A DNA stretch of 64,000 nt, taken from contig CAYSVH010000014.1 of the NCBI GenBank assembly GCA_964434425.1, positions 15,867 to 79,866 of the forward strand, written 5' to 3'. Source of the stretch: CALMEC01 sp964434425 (GTDB taxonomy: Bacteria; Actinomycetota; Thermoleophilia; Miltoncostaeales; Miltoncostaeaceae). Below the pieces are notes generated by a model. The model saw only the letters and a list, made by a program, of their open reading frames with translations, was not told where the DNA came from and ran no database searches. Of this stretch, positions 27,108 to 36,072 are shown piece by piece (the stretch's first letter is position 1; each line of letters opens with the position of its first letter). The translations under genes and the position numbers were made by a program.

Positions 27108-28028
27108 TCACCGCTCCGACCCGGGGCCCAGGGGTGCGTCAGCCCGTGTTGCGGCTCGTGCCGAGCTTGTGTCGCTGCCCGTCCAGGGGTGGACGGAGTC
27201 CGTCCACAGATGAAGCAGGGCGTACGAGCGGTATGGCGCCCATGACCGGGCGCGTTCCTGCGCCGCGGTCGTATCGAGGCGGAGCGCGCGGCGCACGACG
27301 CGATCTCCGGGGACGAAGGTGTCGGGATGGTGCATGGCGCGGATGAGCAGGATGTCCGCTGTCCAGGGTCCGATGCCGGGAACGGCGAGCAGCGTCCTCC
27401 GCGCCTCGGCGCCGGGCAGGCCGCGCAGCACCTCACCTGCGGCCCACCGTTGGGCGACCTCGTGGAGGGTGCGCGCACGGGCGTGCGTCAGGCCGACGCA
27501 CCGCCGGATGTCGTCGGCGTCCGCCTGTGCGAGTCGTGCGGCGTCCGGGAACGCGAGCAGATGTCCGACGTTGCGGCCGTACTCGGCCACCAGCCGGCCG
27601 GTGAAGGTGCGTGCGGCGGCGAGCGGCACCTGCTGGCCGATCACGGTCGCGACCACTGCCTCGAACTCGCCGGGATGGCCCACGAGGCGCAGTCCCGGCC
27701 GGAGCGCCACCAGCGGCGCGATGAGCGGGTCCCGGGCGAGAGCGCGGTCCACCTCCGTGCAATCGGTGTCGAGGTCGAACCATCGCCGGATCAGCGGTGT
27801 CAGGGCATCGATGCCATCGGATGTCGCGGGGACCGTGACCGAGATGCCTCCGTCGTCCAGATCGATCGTCGCCACGGACTGCGCGCCTGCGACAGGCAGG
27901 ACCCGGCGATAGGTCGAGTCGTCGACCTCCTCCACGCCGGGAACGGCATGCGCGGCGAGCATGGCGAGTGCGGCCGCGTGGTTGAAGGGACCACGTGAAT
28001 CGAAGCGGACCGTGGTCATCGTAACCAC
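27108..28028 (-). CDS. DNA-3-methyladenine glycosylase II (AlkA-like)
   Basis: A 306-residue base-excision repair enzyme. The first 110 residues match the AlkA N-terminal domain (FDSRGPFNHAAALAML, then a beta-rich part). The helix-hairpin-helix glycosylase domain follows with EAVVATVIGQQVPLAAART and LLAVPGIGPWTADILLIRA, and the catalytic aspartate lies in FVPGDRVVRRAL near residue 242. It removes alkylated purines. The GTG at 28028 and the ATG at 28019 are both possible starts. It lies 90 bp downstream of the Ada-type gene in the same direction, which suggests an alkylation-repair operon. Confidence 0.9.
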   Translation of the reverse strand: MVTMTTVRFDSRGPFNHAAALAMLAAHAVPGVEEVDDSTYRRVLPVAGAQSVATIDLDDGGISVTVPATSDGIDALTPLIRRWFDLDTDCTEVDRALARDPLIAPLVALRPGLRLVGHPGEFEAVVATVIGQQVPLAAARTFTGRLVAEYGRNVGHLLAFPDAARLAQADADDIRRCVGLTHARARTLHEVAQRWAAGEVLRGLPGAEARRTLLAVPGIGPWTADILLIRAMHHPDTFVPGDRVVRRALRLDTTAAQERARSWAPYRSYALLHLWTDSVHPWTGSDTSSARAATRADAPLGPGSER

Positions 28029-28118
28029 GTGCCCCCGCCGTTCCGGCGCCGGGTCGTGACGTCCGTGGCCCGCCGGCAGGTGCAGCGGGCTCGGAGCGGC
28101 CGCGGGGCACCGTGCCGG

Positions 28119-28412
28119 TCAGGCGCGCCACACCTCACCCCGTTCGCGCGCACTCTTCCACGTCCGGTGACGCTCCCCGCAACAGACGCCGCACGGCCGG
28201 TAGCCCGCCGCCACTGCAGTGGCCTCGTCGGCGAAGAAGACGCGGTGGCCCTCGTATCCGCCGCGCGCGATCGCACGGAGCGCGGCCCGGCAATCGAGTC
28301 GTCCGTAGATGCGGGTGCCGCGATGGCCACCCCAGGCGCCTGCGACGGGTGACGTGTGAGGGAGACCGTCGGCCCCGGTGAGGATGAAGCCCCGCTCCAC
28401 GTCAGGCCGCAT
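28119..28412 (-). CDS. Small Ada-type metal-binding domain protein
   Basis: A 97-residue protein resembling the N-terminal zinc domain of Ada, which in E. coli takes methyl groups from DNA phosphotriesters. The segment RLDCRAALRAI, followed by HRVFFADEATAVAAGYRPCGVCCGE, matches the RVFF...A..AGFRPCxxC core. The first cysteine pair is incomplete: only one Cys (about residue 40) is seen before the core, so zinc binding may use a different ligand. No methyltransferase or AraC domain is fused. The ATG at 28412 overlaps the upstream gene by 11 bp, so the two are coupled. Confidence 0.78.
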   Translation of the reverse strand: MRPDVERGFILTGADGLPHTSPVAGAWGGHRGTRIYGRLDCRAALRAIARGGYEGHRVFFADEATAVAAGYRPCGVCCGERHRTWKSARERGEVWRA

Positions 28413-29169
28413 CGTGGAAGACGAGGCCGAGCGGGTGGTGTTCGCCGGAACGGATGGCCGAGACGCCGTTCCGGACGGGGGCGGCGGACCATCCCCGCGC
28501 GGAGCGGACGGGGCGATCCCGGGTCGTGAACAGGTACCCGTGCCCGAGGGGGAGCAGCGTGGCCGTACCGCGTGACTGCGCCCGAGGGCGCTGTTCGACG
28601 AGGACGAACTCACCTCCCGTGTGATCGACGCCGGGCTCATTCAGATTGATCACCACCTGGAGCGGGAACACGAGATCACCGTAGAGGTCGCGGTGGAGCG
28701 CGTTCCCGTCGTCCTTGCCGTAGCGGAGGAGGATGGCCGTGGAGCGGGCCTGTCCGGTGTCGTGGCACACGGTCAGCCACTCGTCGAGGGTGCCCGGCCA
28801 CGGTGCGGGCCGACCGAGCTTCGCCCACCAGTCACGGGCGATCGGGAGAAGACGCGGAGAGAGCGCCTGCTTCAGCCCCTCGACAGGAGCGGGATAGGGC
28901 GTCCGGAAGTACCGGTACCGACCGTCCCCGAAACGGTGGCGCGCCATGTCGATCGTGCTGCGGAACGGCCCGCCCGTCGTGAAGAGGTCGCGGATCGCCA
29001 GTGCCTCCTCGTCGCTGAGCAGTCGAGGCAGGAGCGCCCCGCCGAACGCGTGGAGCTCGCGGATCACGACCGGCCAGCCGGCCGATTCGACCCGGTCGCG
29101 CCATTGGTCGCCTGAGTGATGCTCGTGGGTGGTCAAGGTCCGGTCGTCCGATCGCATTGGTGTCGGCAT
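28402..29169 (-). CDS. 2-oxoglutarate/Fe(II)-dependent oxygenase
   Basis: A 255-residue oxygenase. The iron-binding HxD is in ALHRDLYGDLVFPLQVVINLN (His158, Asp160 approximately), and the distal histidine in the C-terminal LGLVFHDA, about 85 residues later; an arginine in GVSAIRSGE could bind 2-oxoglutarate. The pattern fits the prolyl-hydroxylase/AlkB-like 2OG oxygenase superfamily. It is first in a three-gene unit with an Ada-type zinc protein and AlkA, so oxidative demethylation of nucleic acid is a reasonable guess, but amino-acid or small-molecule hydroxylation is not excluded. An ATG at 29157 is an alternative start. Confidence 0.78.
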   Translation of the reverse strand: MPTPMRSDDRTLTTHEHHSGDQWRDRVESAGWPVVIRELHAFGGALLPRLLSDEEALAIRDLFTTGGPFRSTIDMARHRFGDGRYRYFRTPYPAPVEGLKQALSPRLLPIARDWWAKLGRPAPWPGTLDEWLTVCHDTGQARSTAILLRYGKDDGNALHRDLYGDLVFPLQVVINLNEPGVDHTGGEFVLVEQRPRAQSRGTATLLPLGHGYLFTTRDRPVRSARGWSAAPVRNGVSAIRSGEHHPLGLVFHDAA

Positions 29170-29300
29170 TCTCGTCCGTCAGAAGAACGCCCGCCGACCC
29201 GCGGACGTGAGGTCGCCGGTCGCCGATGAGCGGACGCGCGGGCTCGGGACCCGCGGTCTGAGGTGCGCGCTGCCCGCGCCCTCAGGGGCGGTGGGACACA

Positions 29301-29960
29301 TCAGGGCAGTCGCGAGGCGAGGCCGTCCAGGATCAGGTCGAGGCCCATCGTGAAAAGGCCTTCGTCCGGTGTCGTCGCGATCGAGCGGACCAGGCGGGCC
29401 AGCGGATCGTCCGCGCGCTCCACCTCGGCCACCTCCTGGGTGGGGCGGGCCGTTCCGGCCGTGGCGGTCTCGATGAGGCTGTAGCCGATGACGTAGCGGA
29501 TGGCCGTGCGCTCGGCGCCGATCGCCGTCTCCTCGTCGAACCCGGCCTCGAGGAGCGAGCGGAGGACGGCCGTCGCGACCTCCCGGCCATGGGCCCACGC
29601 CTTCTCGGCGCCCGTCGCGAGCAGGGGAAAGGCGTTCGGGTGGGCCAGTGCCACCTCGCGATAACAGACCGCGAACGTCCGGAGGTGCTGCCGCCAGTCG
29701 TCGCTCGGCGCCGCAGAGGCGAGTCGCTCCGCGAACTCCTCCACCAGCAGATGGCGGACGGCGTCCAGGATCTCGTCCTTGTTCACAAAGTGCCGGTAGA
29801 GCGCCATGCCCTGGACGCCCAGCTCGCCGCCGAGTCGGCGCATCGACAGCGCGTCCAGGCCGTGTTCGTCGATCAGGGCCAGCGCGGTGTCGGCGATCCG
29901 TCCGGCGTCGAGAGGCGGGGGTGACGGATCATTCGAAGGTGGCAGGGCGGAGCTTGACAT
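29301..29960 (-). CDS. TetR/AcrR-family transcriptional regulator
   Basis: A 219-residue repressor. The helix-turn-helix is IADTALALIDEHGLDALSMRRLGGELGVQGMALYRHFVNKDEILDAV (about residues 22-68), with the ALYRHF recognition helix of the TetR class that carries a TetR_C C-terminal domain. It is divergent from the acyl-CoA dehydrogenase gene; the 77-bp gap holds back-to-back promoters and a short palindrome. It therefore probably controls itself and the dehydrogenase, with an acyl-CoA or related ligand as inducer. The ATG at 29960 overlaps the -35 box of the opposite promoter. Confidence 0.9.
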   Translation of the reverse strand: MSSSALPPSNDPSPPPLDAGRIADTALALIDEHGLDALSMRRLGGELGVQGMALYRHFVNKDEILDAVRHLLVEEFAERLASAAPSDDWRQHLRTFAVCYREVALAHPNAFPLLATGAEKAWAHGREVATAVLRSLLEAGFDEETAIGAERTAIRYVIGYSLIETATAGTARPTQEVAEVERADDPLARLVRSIATTPDEGLFTMGLDLILDGLASRLP

Positions 29961-29982
29961 GGCAGAGGGGTGAGCGTACTCT
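29954..29982 (+). promoter_or_regulatory. Promoter of the acyl-CoA dehydrogenase gene
   Basis: A perfect -35 TTGACA (29954-29959) and a -10 TACTCT (29977-29982) are separated by 17 nt. On the other strand TACGCT (29978-29973) could be the -10 of the TetR gene. Confidence 0.65.
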
Positions 29983-29990
29983 CGTGGCGC

Positions 29991-30005
29991 GTTTACGGTG
30001 TAAAC
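29991..30005. promoter_or_regulatory. Candidate TetR operator
   Basis: GTTTAC-GGT-GTAAAC is a perfect palindrome with a 3-nt centre, just downstream of the predicted transcription start of the dehydrogenase gene. Its place between divergent genes fits an operator for the neighbouring TetR protein. Confidence 0.6.
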
Positions 30006-30037
30006 ATCGCTCCCGATTCACAGGAGAGGCCGAACAC

Positions 30038-31201
<1,164 letters not shown>

Positions 31202-31446
31202 TCCCACGCAGCCGGCGCCGAACGACATACTCTTCGTGTCCGGGAACGAGATGGTGAGGATGCGATAGGTGTAGATCGCATATAGATGCCGTGGCCTGCT
31301 AGAGTGGCTCATCGCTCTGTGACACCCGGGATCTGTCACCAGCACGGTGGTCATCGGCTGACGCCGGATCGATACCTGTCGGGCCCCAGCATCACGGCGG
31401 TCGTCGTGAGAGGCGGGGGCGCACATCGAATGAGGAGGGGCGGGCA

Positions 31447-32640
31447 ATGGCTGGTCAGGGACGCGCAGTACGCGAGGTTGTCATCGTCGGAGCGGCTCGC
31501 ACACCGATCGGGACGTTCCAGGGCGCGCTCGCGACGGTACCCGCACCGACACTGGGCGCCACCGCCATCCGTGCCGCGGTCGAGCGTGCCGGTGTGGGAC
31601 CCGATGAGGTCGGCCTCGTCAACATGGGCTGCGTCCTCCAGGCCGGTACGAAGCAGGCTCCCGCCCGGCAGGCGTGCCGCCAGGCCGGTCTCGCCGACGC
31701 GACGCCCACGGTGACCACGCACAAGGTGTGCGGTTCGGGGCTCGAGAGCGTCCTCGCGACCGCCCGGGCCGTTGCGCTCGGCGACGCGGACGTCGCGGTG
31801 GCTGGCGGTATGGAGAACATGTCCCTCAGCCCCCACCTGTCCCATCTGCGCATCGGGACGAAGATCGGCGACGTCACGCTCGTCGACGCACTGATGTTCG
31901 ACGGCCTGCTCGATCCCGAGACCGGCCTGCACATGGGTGTCTTCGCCGATCGATGCGCCGTCGAGAACGAGATCTCCCGTGAGGACCAGGACGCATACGC
32001 CGCCGAGAGCTACCGGCGTGCCCAGGAGGCGCAGGCCGCGGGCGACTTCGCGACCGAGATCGTGCCCGTGACCGTTCCCGGACGCAAAGGCGACACCGTC
32101 GTCGACACCGACGAAGAGCCCTCGCGCGGCGACCCGAGCCGCTTCGCCGGACTGCGACCCGCCTTCGGCAAGGAGGGCACCGTCACCGCCGCCAACGCAT
32201 CGTCGCTGAACGACGGTGCCGCCGCCGTGGTGCTCATGTCGGCCGACGAGGCCGAGCGTCGGGGTGCCACCGTCCTCGCACGCATCACCGGCTGGGGCGT
32301 GCACGCACAGGAGCCGGCCCAGTTCCCCGTCGCGCCCGCCGGAGCGATGCAGAACGCCATCGCGAACGCCGGCCTGGGGATCGGTGACATCGACCTGTGG
32401 GAGATCAACGAGGCCTTCTCGGTGGTCGCCCTGGCCAACATGCGCCGTCTGGGTCTCACGCACGACAACGTCAACGTGCGTGGCGGCGCGGTGGCACTCG
32501 GCCACCCCATCGGCGCGTCGGGCACCCGCATTGTCGTGACCCTCCTCAGCGCGATGGCAGATCGCGGCGTCACCACCGGTGCCGCCTCGCTCTGCATCGG
32601 CGGGGGCGAGGGCATCGCGATGACCTTCGCACGGAACTGA
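31447..32640 (+). CDS. Acetyl-CoA C-acetyltransferase (thiolase)
   Basis: A 397-residue thiolase. The acyl-accepting Cys95 is in THKVCGSGLESV, the general-base His353 in GGAVALGHPIGASG, and the second active-site Cys (about 384) in SLCIGGGEG. NEAFSVVALAN carries the conserved N-E-A-F. It condenses or cleaves acetoacetyl-CoA type substrates; chain-length preference is unknown. The ATG at 31447 has GAGGAGGGG upstream. The 31202-31446 gap carries a 6-bp inverted repeat GTGACA/TGTCAC (31319-31339) that may be regulatory. Confidence 0.94.
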   Translation: MAGQGRAVREVVIVGAARTPIGTFQGALATVPAPTLGATAIRAAVERAGVGPDEVGLVNMGCVLQAGTKQAPARQACRQAGLADATPTVTTHKVCGSGLESVLATARAVALGDADVAVAGGMENMSLSPHLSHLRIGTKIGDVTLVDALMFDGLLDPETGLHMGVFADRCAVENEISREDQDAYAAESYRRAQEAQAAGDFATEIVPVTVPGRKGDTVVDTDEEPSRGDPSRFAGLRPAFGKEGTVTAANASSLNDGAAAVVLMSADEAERRGATVLARITGWGVHAQEPAQFPVAPAGAMQNAIANAGLGIGDIDLWEINEAFSVVALANMRRLGLTHDNVNVRGGAVALGHPIGASGTRIVVTLLSAMADRGVTTGAASLCIGGGEGIAMTFARN

Positions 32641-32706
32641 CGTTCGGAACACGGGGCAGGCGCGGGAGGCGGAAACCCGCGCCGACCCCCTCGTTCCTGT
32701 GGCTTC

Positions 32707-33120
32707 CGGGCGGCGTGGCCGGGGACTGGCGGTGGGCTATCCACCCGGCGGTTGATCCACCCGCCCGCCCCGGCCAACCGCCGGTCCCGGGGCTTCGCTC
32801 CGGGCCTCACGTGATCGGGCCTCGGGTTGCGTTCAGGGTTGCGCATTCCTGCTGTTGGTCCTGGGCGGCATGCCCGGGGACTGGCGGAGGGGCATCCTCC
32901 CGCCCGCCCCGGCCAACCGCCAGTCCCGGGGCTTCGCTCCGGGCCTCTCGTGTCCGGGTGTCGGGTTGCGTACAGGGTTGCGCATTCCTGCTGTTGGTCC
33001 TGGGCGGCATGCCCGGGGACTGGCGGTGGGCTATCCACCCGCCCGCCCCGGCCAACCGCCGGTCCCGGGGCTTCGCTCCGGGCCTCTCGTGGTCGGGCGT
33101 CGGGTCGCGTTGAGGGTTGC
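32707..33120 (+). repeat. GC-rich tandem intergenic repeat array (three units of about 139-155 bp)
   Basis: Three units begin near 32707, 32862 and 33001 with GGGCGGC(A/G)TG(C/G)CCGGGGACTG. Each holds an inverted pair (CGGGGACTGGCGG against CCGCCAGTCCCGG or a close variant) that would form a long hairpin, then GGGGCTTCGCTCC with its own small hairpin, then GGGTTGCGCATTCCTGCTG. Unit 1 carries about 16 extra bases. The array fills most of the 688-bp gap 32641-33328 between the thiolase gene and valS; nothing in it looks coding. Confidence 0.85.
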
Positions 33121-33316
33121 GCACTGGGTTGATTCTCCCTTTGGCCGGTGAGGTCGGCGAGAGCCACACGATCCTGGGTAGTCGGCCCGGGCGGATCGGA
33201 CGGGGCGGGTGGGAGGATTCCCTTCCGCCGGGGCCGACCTCCCGGCACCCACCCGGTCGGAACGGCGAACGCGTGTTGCCCGTGAGCGCACCCGGGGAGC
33301 CCAGAGGTGGTTTCGC

Positions 33317-33331
33317 TACATTGCCCGGGTG
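33317..33331 (+). promoter_or_regulatory. -10 element of valS (leaderless arrangement)
   Basis: TACATT at 33317-33322 lies 6 nt before the GTG start of valS, and no Shine-Dalgarno sequence is present. The same CGCTACATTG word precedes the LigD-type gene at 7224. Confidence 0.5.
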
Positions 33332-35872
33332 ACCGATCAGCCCACCCGATTTGACCCGACGACCGCGGAGCCCGCGTGGATGGAACGCTGGCTCGACTCC
33401 GGAGCACTGCGCGGCGATCCCGCAAGCGGCCGCGACCCGTACGTGATCGCCATCCCGCTTCCCAACGTGACCGGTTCGCTGCACATGGGGCACGCGCTCA
33501 ACAACACGATGCAGGACGTGCTCATCCGATGGCACCGCCAGGCCGGGCGCGAGGCCGAATGGGTCTGCGGCACCGATCACGCCGGCATCGCCACGCAGGC
33601 CGTCGTCGAGAAGAAGCTGGCCGCGGAGGGTGTCCGCCGCGCCGACCTGGAGCGGGAGGCGTTCCTGGAGCGTGTCTGGGCGTGGAAGGAGGAGTCGGGC
33701 GGCCAGATCATCAACCAGCAGAAGCGGCTCGGCTGCACCCTCGACTACTCGCGTGAGCGCTTCACCCTGGACGAGGGGTATGCGAGGGCCGTCGCCCAGG
33801 TGTTCGTCCACCTGTACGAGAAGGGCTACATCTACCGCGACCGGTACATGGTCAACTGGGATCCGGGCCTCGGGTCGGCCGTCTCCGAGCTGGAGGTCGA
33901 GAACCGGACTGTCACGGACGAGCTGGTCGAGATCGCATACCCGTTGACGAGCGGCGAGGGCGAGGTCATCGTCGCCACCGTCCGTGTCGAGACGATGCTC
34001 GGCGACACCGCCGTCGCCGTGAACCCGGACGACGAGCGCTACCGCGGCCTCATCGGGACGACGGTCACCCTTCCCCTCGTGGGACGCGAGATCCCGATCA
34101 TCGCCGACGAGCACGTCGATCCGGCGTTCGGGACCGGTGCCCTCAAGGTGACGCCCGCGCATTCCGGGGACGACTTCGAGATCGCGCGACGTCACGGGCT
34201 GGATGAGGTCAGCGTCATCGGCGAGGACGGCCGCATGACCGACCTCGCGGGAGCCTACGCGGGCCTCACCATCGCGGAGGCCAAGGAACGCGTCTTCGCC
34301 GATCTGAGGGCGCTCGGCGCCATCCGGAAGGTCGAGGAGTACACGCACGACGTGCCGTTCTCGCACCGAAGCGGCGAGCGCATTGAGCCGCTCCTGTCGC
34401 TGCAGTGGTTCTGCAACATGGACGAACTGGCGAAACCGGCCATCGCGGCCGTGAGATCCGGACGGGTCACGTTCACGCCCGAGCGGTTCGGCCGTGTCTA
34501 CCTGGACTGGCTCGAGAACATCCGTCCCTGGTGCGTGTCGCGTCAGCTCTGGTGGGGGCACCAGATCCCCGTCTGGTACCGCGGCGACGAGGTGTACGTG
34601 GGGACCGACGCCCCCGACGGGGACGGCTGGGAACGCGACCCGGACGTCCTCGACACATGGTTCAGCTCGGCGCTCTGGCCGTTCGCCACACAGGGATGGC
34701 CGGACGAAACTCCCGAGCTGCGGGCCTTCTACCCGGGGCACGTCCTCGTCACGGCCCGCGACATCATCTTCCTCTGGGTCGCCCGCATGGTGATGATGGG
34801 CTTCGAGTTCATGGGCGACATCCCGTTCTCGGACGTCGTCATCAACCCGATCATCCAGGCGCCCGACGGGCGCCGCATGAGCAAGAGTCTCGGCACGGGC
34901 ATCGATCCGCTCGACCTCGTGGACGAACACGGTGCCGACGCCGTCCGCTTCGGTCTCCTGCTCATGGCGAGCACCCAGGACGTCCGCTTCAACGAGCAAC
35001 GGGTTCTGCAGGGTCGCCAGCTCGTCACGAAGATCTGGAACGCGACCCGCCTGGTCGTGAGCCGCGGCGGACGGGCGGGAGGGGATGCCCCTGAGCCGCG
35101 GACGGTGGCCGATCGGTGGATCGCGTCCCGGCTCGCCGACACCGTCACAACCGCGAATCGTCTGATCGACGAATATGATTTCAGCGGACTGGCGGACACG
35201 CTCTACCACGCCATCTTCGACGACTTCTGCGACTGGTACCTCGAGCTGCTGAAGGCGGATGCGGCGAGCCCCGAGGTCGCGGGACACGTGTGGGAACAGC
35301 TCCTCGCCCTCGCCAACCCGATCATGCCGTTCGTCACGGAGGAGTGCCACGCCCTCATGCCCGGTGCGGAGGGGATGCTCCTCACCCATGCGCCGGCGGA
35401 GTCGGTGTGGGAGGTCGACACGGTCGCCTGCGCGTCCATCGACCAGCTGATCCAGGTCACGACCGAGCTTCGCACCTTCCGGCAGGCGCACGAGATCAAG
35501 CCGCGCACCGAGCTCCGCGTCGCCTTCGAGGATCTTTCTCCCGGACTCCCGTACGACGAGGTCGGGGCCATCGCACGCGTCGCGATCGTGGACGACCCGG
35601 GCCAGGGTGCGCACGTGATCCCCCTCGCGCAGGGCCGGCTTCTCGTCGCCCGCGACGAGGCCTCGGTCGACGTCACCGCTGAACGCGCCCGCATCGAGCA
35701 GCAGATCGCCGCGGCAGAGGGGGAGCTCGCACGTGCCGAGCGCCAGCTGTCCAACCCGAATTTCGTGGAGCGCGCGCCCGAGCATCTGGTCGAGGCCGAG
35801 CGGCAGAAGGCCGCAACCCACCGCGACGCCGTCGCGACCCTCCAAGCAGAACTGACTCAGCTCGATGGCTGA
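33329..35872 (+). CDS. valS: Valyl-tRNA synthetase
   Basis: An 847-residue class Ia synthetase charging tRNA-Val. The HIGH-type motif is PLPNVTGSLHMGHALN (about residues 39-54), the KMSKS motif RRMSKSLG (about 514-521). The editing domain lies between (VETMLGDTAVAVNP), WNATR introduces the anticodon-binding domain, and the C-terminal 60 residues form the tRNA-binding coiled coil (ERARIEQQIAAAEGELARAE). The GTG at 33329 directly follows a -10-like element. The last codons and the TGA are supplied by the left end of a MITE-like repeat. folC follows 200 bp later. Confidence 0.96.
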   Translation: MTDQPTRFDPTTAEPAWMERWLDSGALRGDPASGRDPYVIAIPLPNVTGSLHMGHALNNTMQDVLIRWHRQAGREAEWVCGTDHAGIATQAVVEKKLAAEGVRRADLEREAFLERVWAWKEESGGQIINQQKRLGCTLDYSRERFTLDEGYARAVAQVFVHLYEKGYIYRDRYMVNWDPGLGSAVSELEVENRTVTDELVEIAYPLTSGEGEVIVATVRVETMLGDTAVAVNPDDERYRGLIGTTVTLPLVGREIPIIADEHVDPAFGTGALKVTPAHSGDDFEIARRHGLDEVSVIGEDGRMTDLAGAYAGLTIAEAKERVFADLRALGAIRKVEEYTHDVPFSHRSGERIEPLLSLQWFCNMDELAKPAIAAVRSGRVTFTPERFGRVYLDWLENIRPWCVSRQLWWGHQIPVWYRGDEVYVGTDAPDGDGWERDPDVLDTWFSSALWPFATQGWPDETPELRAFYPGHVLVTARDIIFLWVARMVMMGFEFMGDIPFSDVVINPIIQAPDGRRMSKSLGTGIDPLDLVDEHGADAVRFGLLLMASTQDVRFNEQRVLQGRQLVTKIWNATRLVVSRGGRAGGDAPEPRTVADRWIASRLADTVTTANRLIDEYDFSGLADTLYHAIFDDFCDWYLELLKADAASPEVAGHVWEQLLALANPIMPFVTEECHALMPGAEGMLLTHAPAESVWEVDTVACASIDQLIQVTTELRTFRQAHEIKPRTELRVAFEDLSPGLPYDEVGAIARVAIVDDPGQGAHVIPLAQGRLLVARDEASVDVTAERARIEQQIAAAEGELARAERQLSNPNFVERAPEHLVEAERQKAATHRDAVATLQAELTQLDG

Positions 35873-36056
35873 TTCCACGACCTCGCGGCGTGGTGCGTGT
35901 CCCCGGTGGCGCGGATGCGCCCCTCATCCACCCGCCCACCCCAGGCCGGCCACCGGACGCCTTGGAAAGGACACCACCCTGACCGTCGGCGTGCGACGGC
36001 ACCGCGCATCCGCCGGTGACGCACCCCCCATCCGCACTTGCGTGGAATCAACCATC
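35864..36056 (+). repeat. MITE-like intergenic repeat, copy 5 (193 bp)
   Basis: Left end GATGGCTGATTCCACG, right end CGTGGAATCAACCATC: inverted with one mismatch over 16 bp, the best-preserved ends of the family. The interior shares CTCGCGGCGTGGTG with the other copies and GGAAAGGACACCACCCTGAC with copy 6. It lies between valS and folC; its first nine bases are the last valS codons and stop. Confidence 0.85.
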
Positions 36057-36072
36057 TCGGAGCACCCATCCC

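Noticed and set aside
33125..33328. T-box riboswitch upstream of valS
   Set aside because: GAGGTGGTTTCGC resembles the T-box core only loosely; there is no specifier stem or terminator/antiterminator pair, and a leaderless promoter fits better.
32807..35878. Very long open frame antisense to valS (over 1000 codons)
   Set aside because: It is a GC-rich shadow of valS with no recognisable motif and runs through the tandem repeats; valS itself has all family signatures.
36016..36072. Earlier GTG start for folC
   Set aside because: The extension lies inside the repeat; FolC homology begins just after the GTG at 36073.
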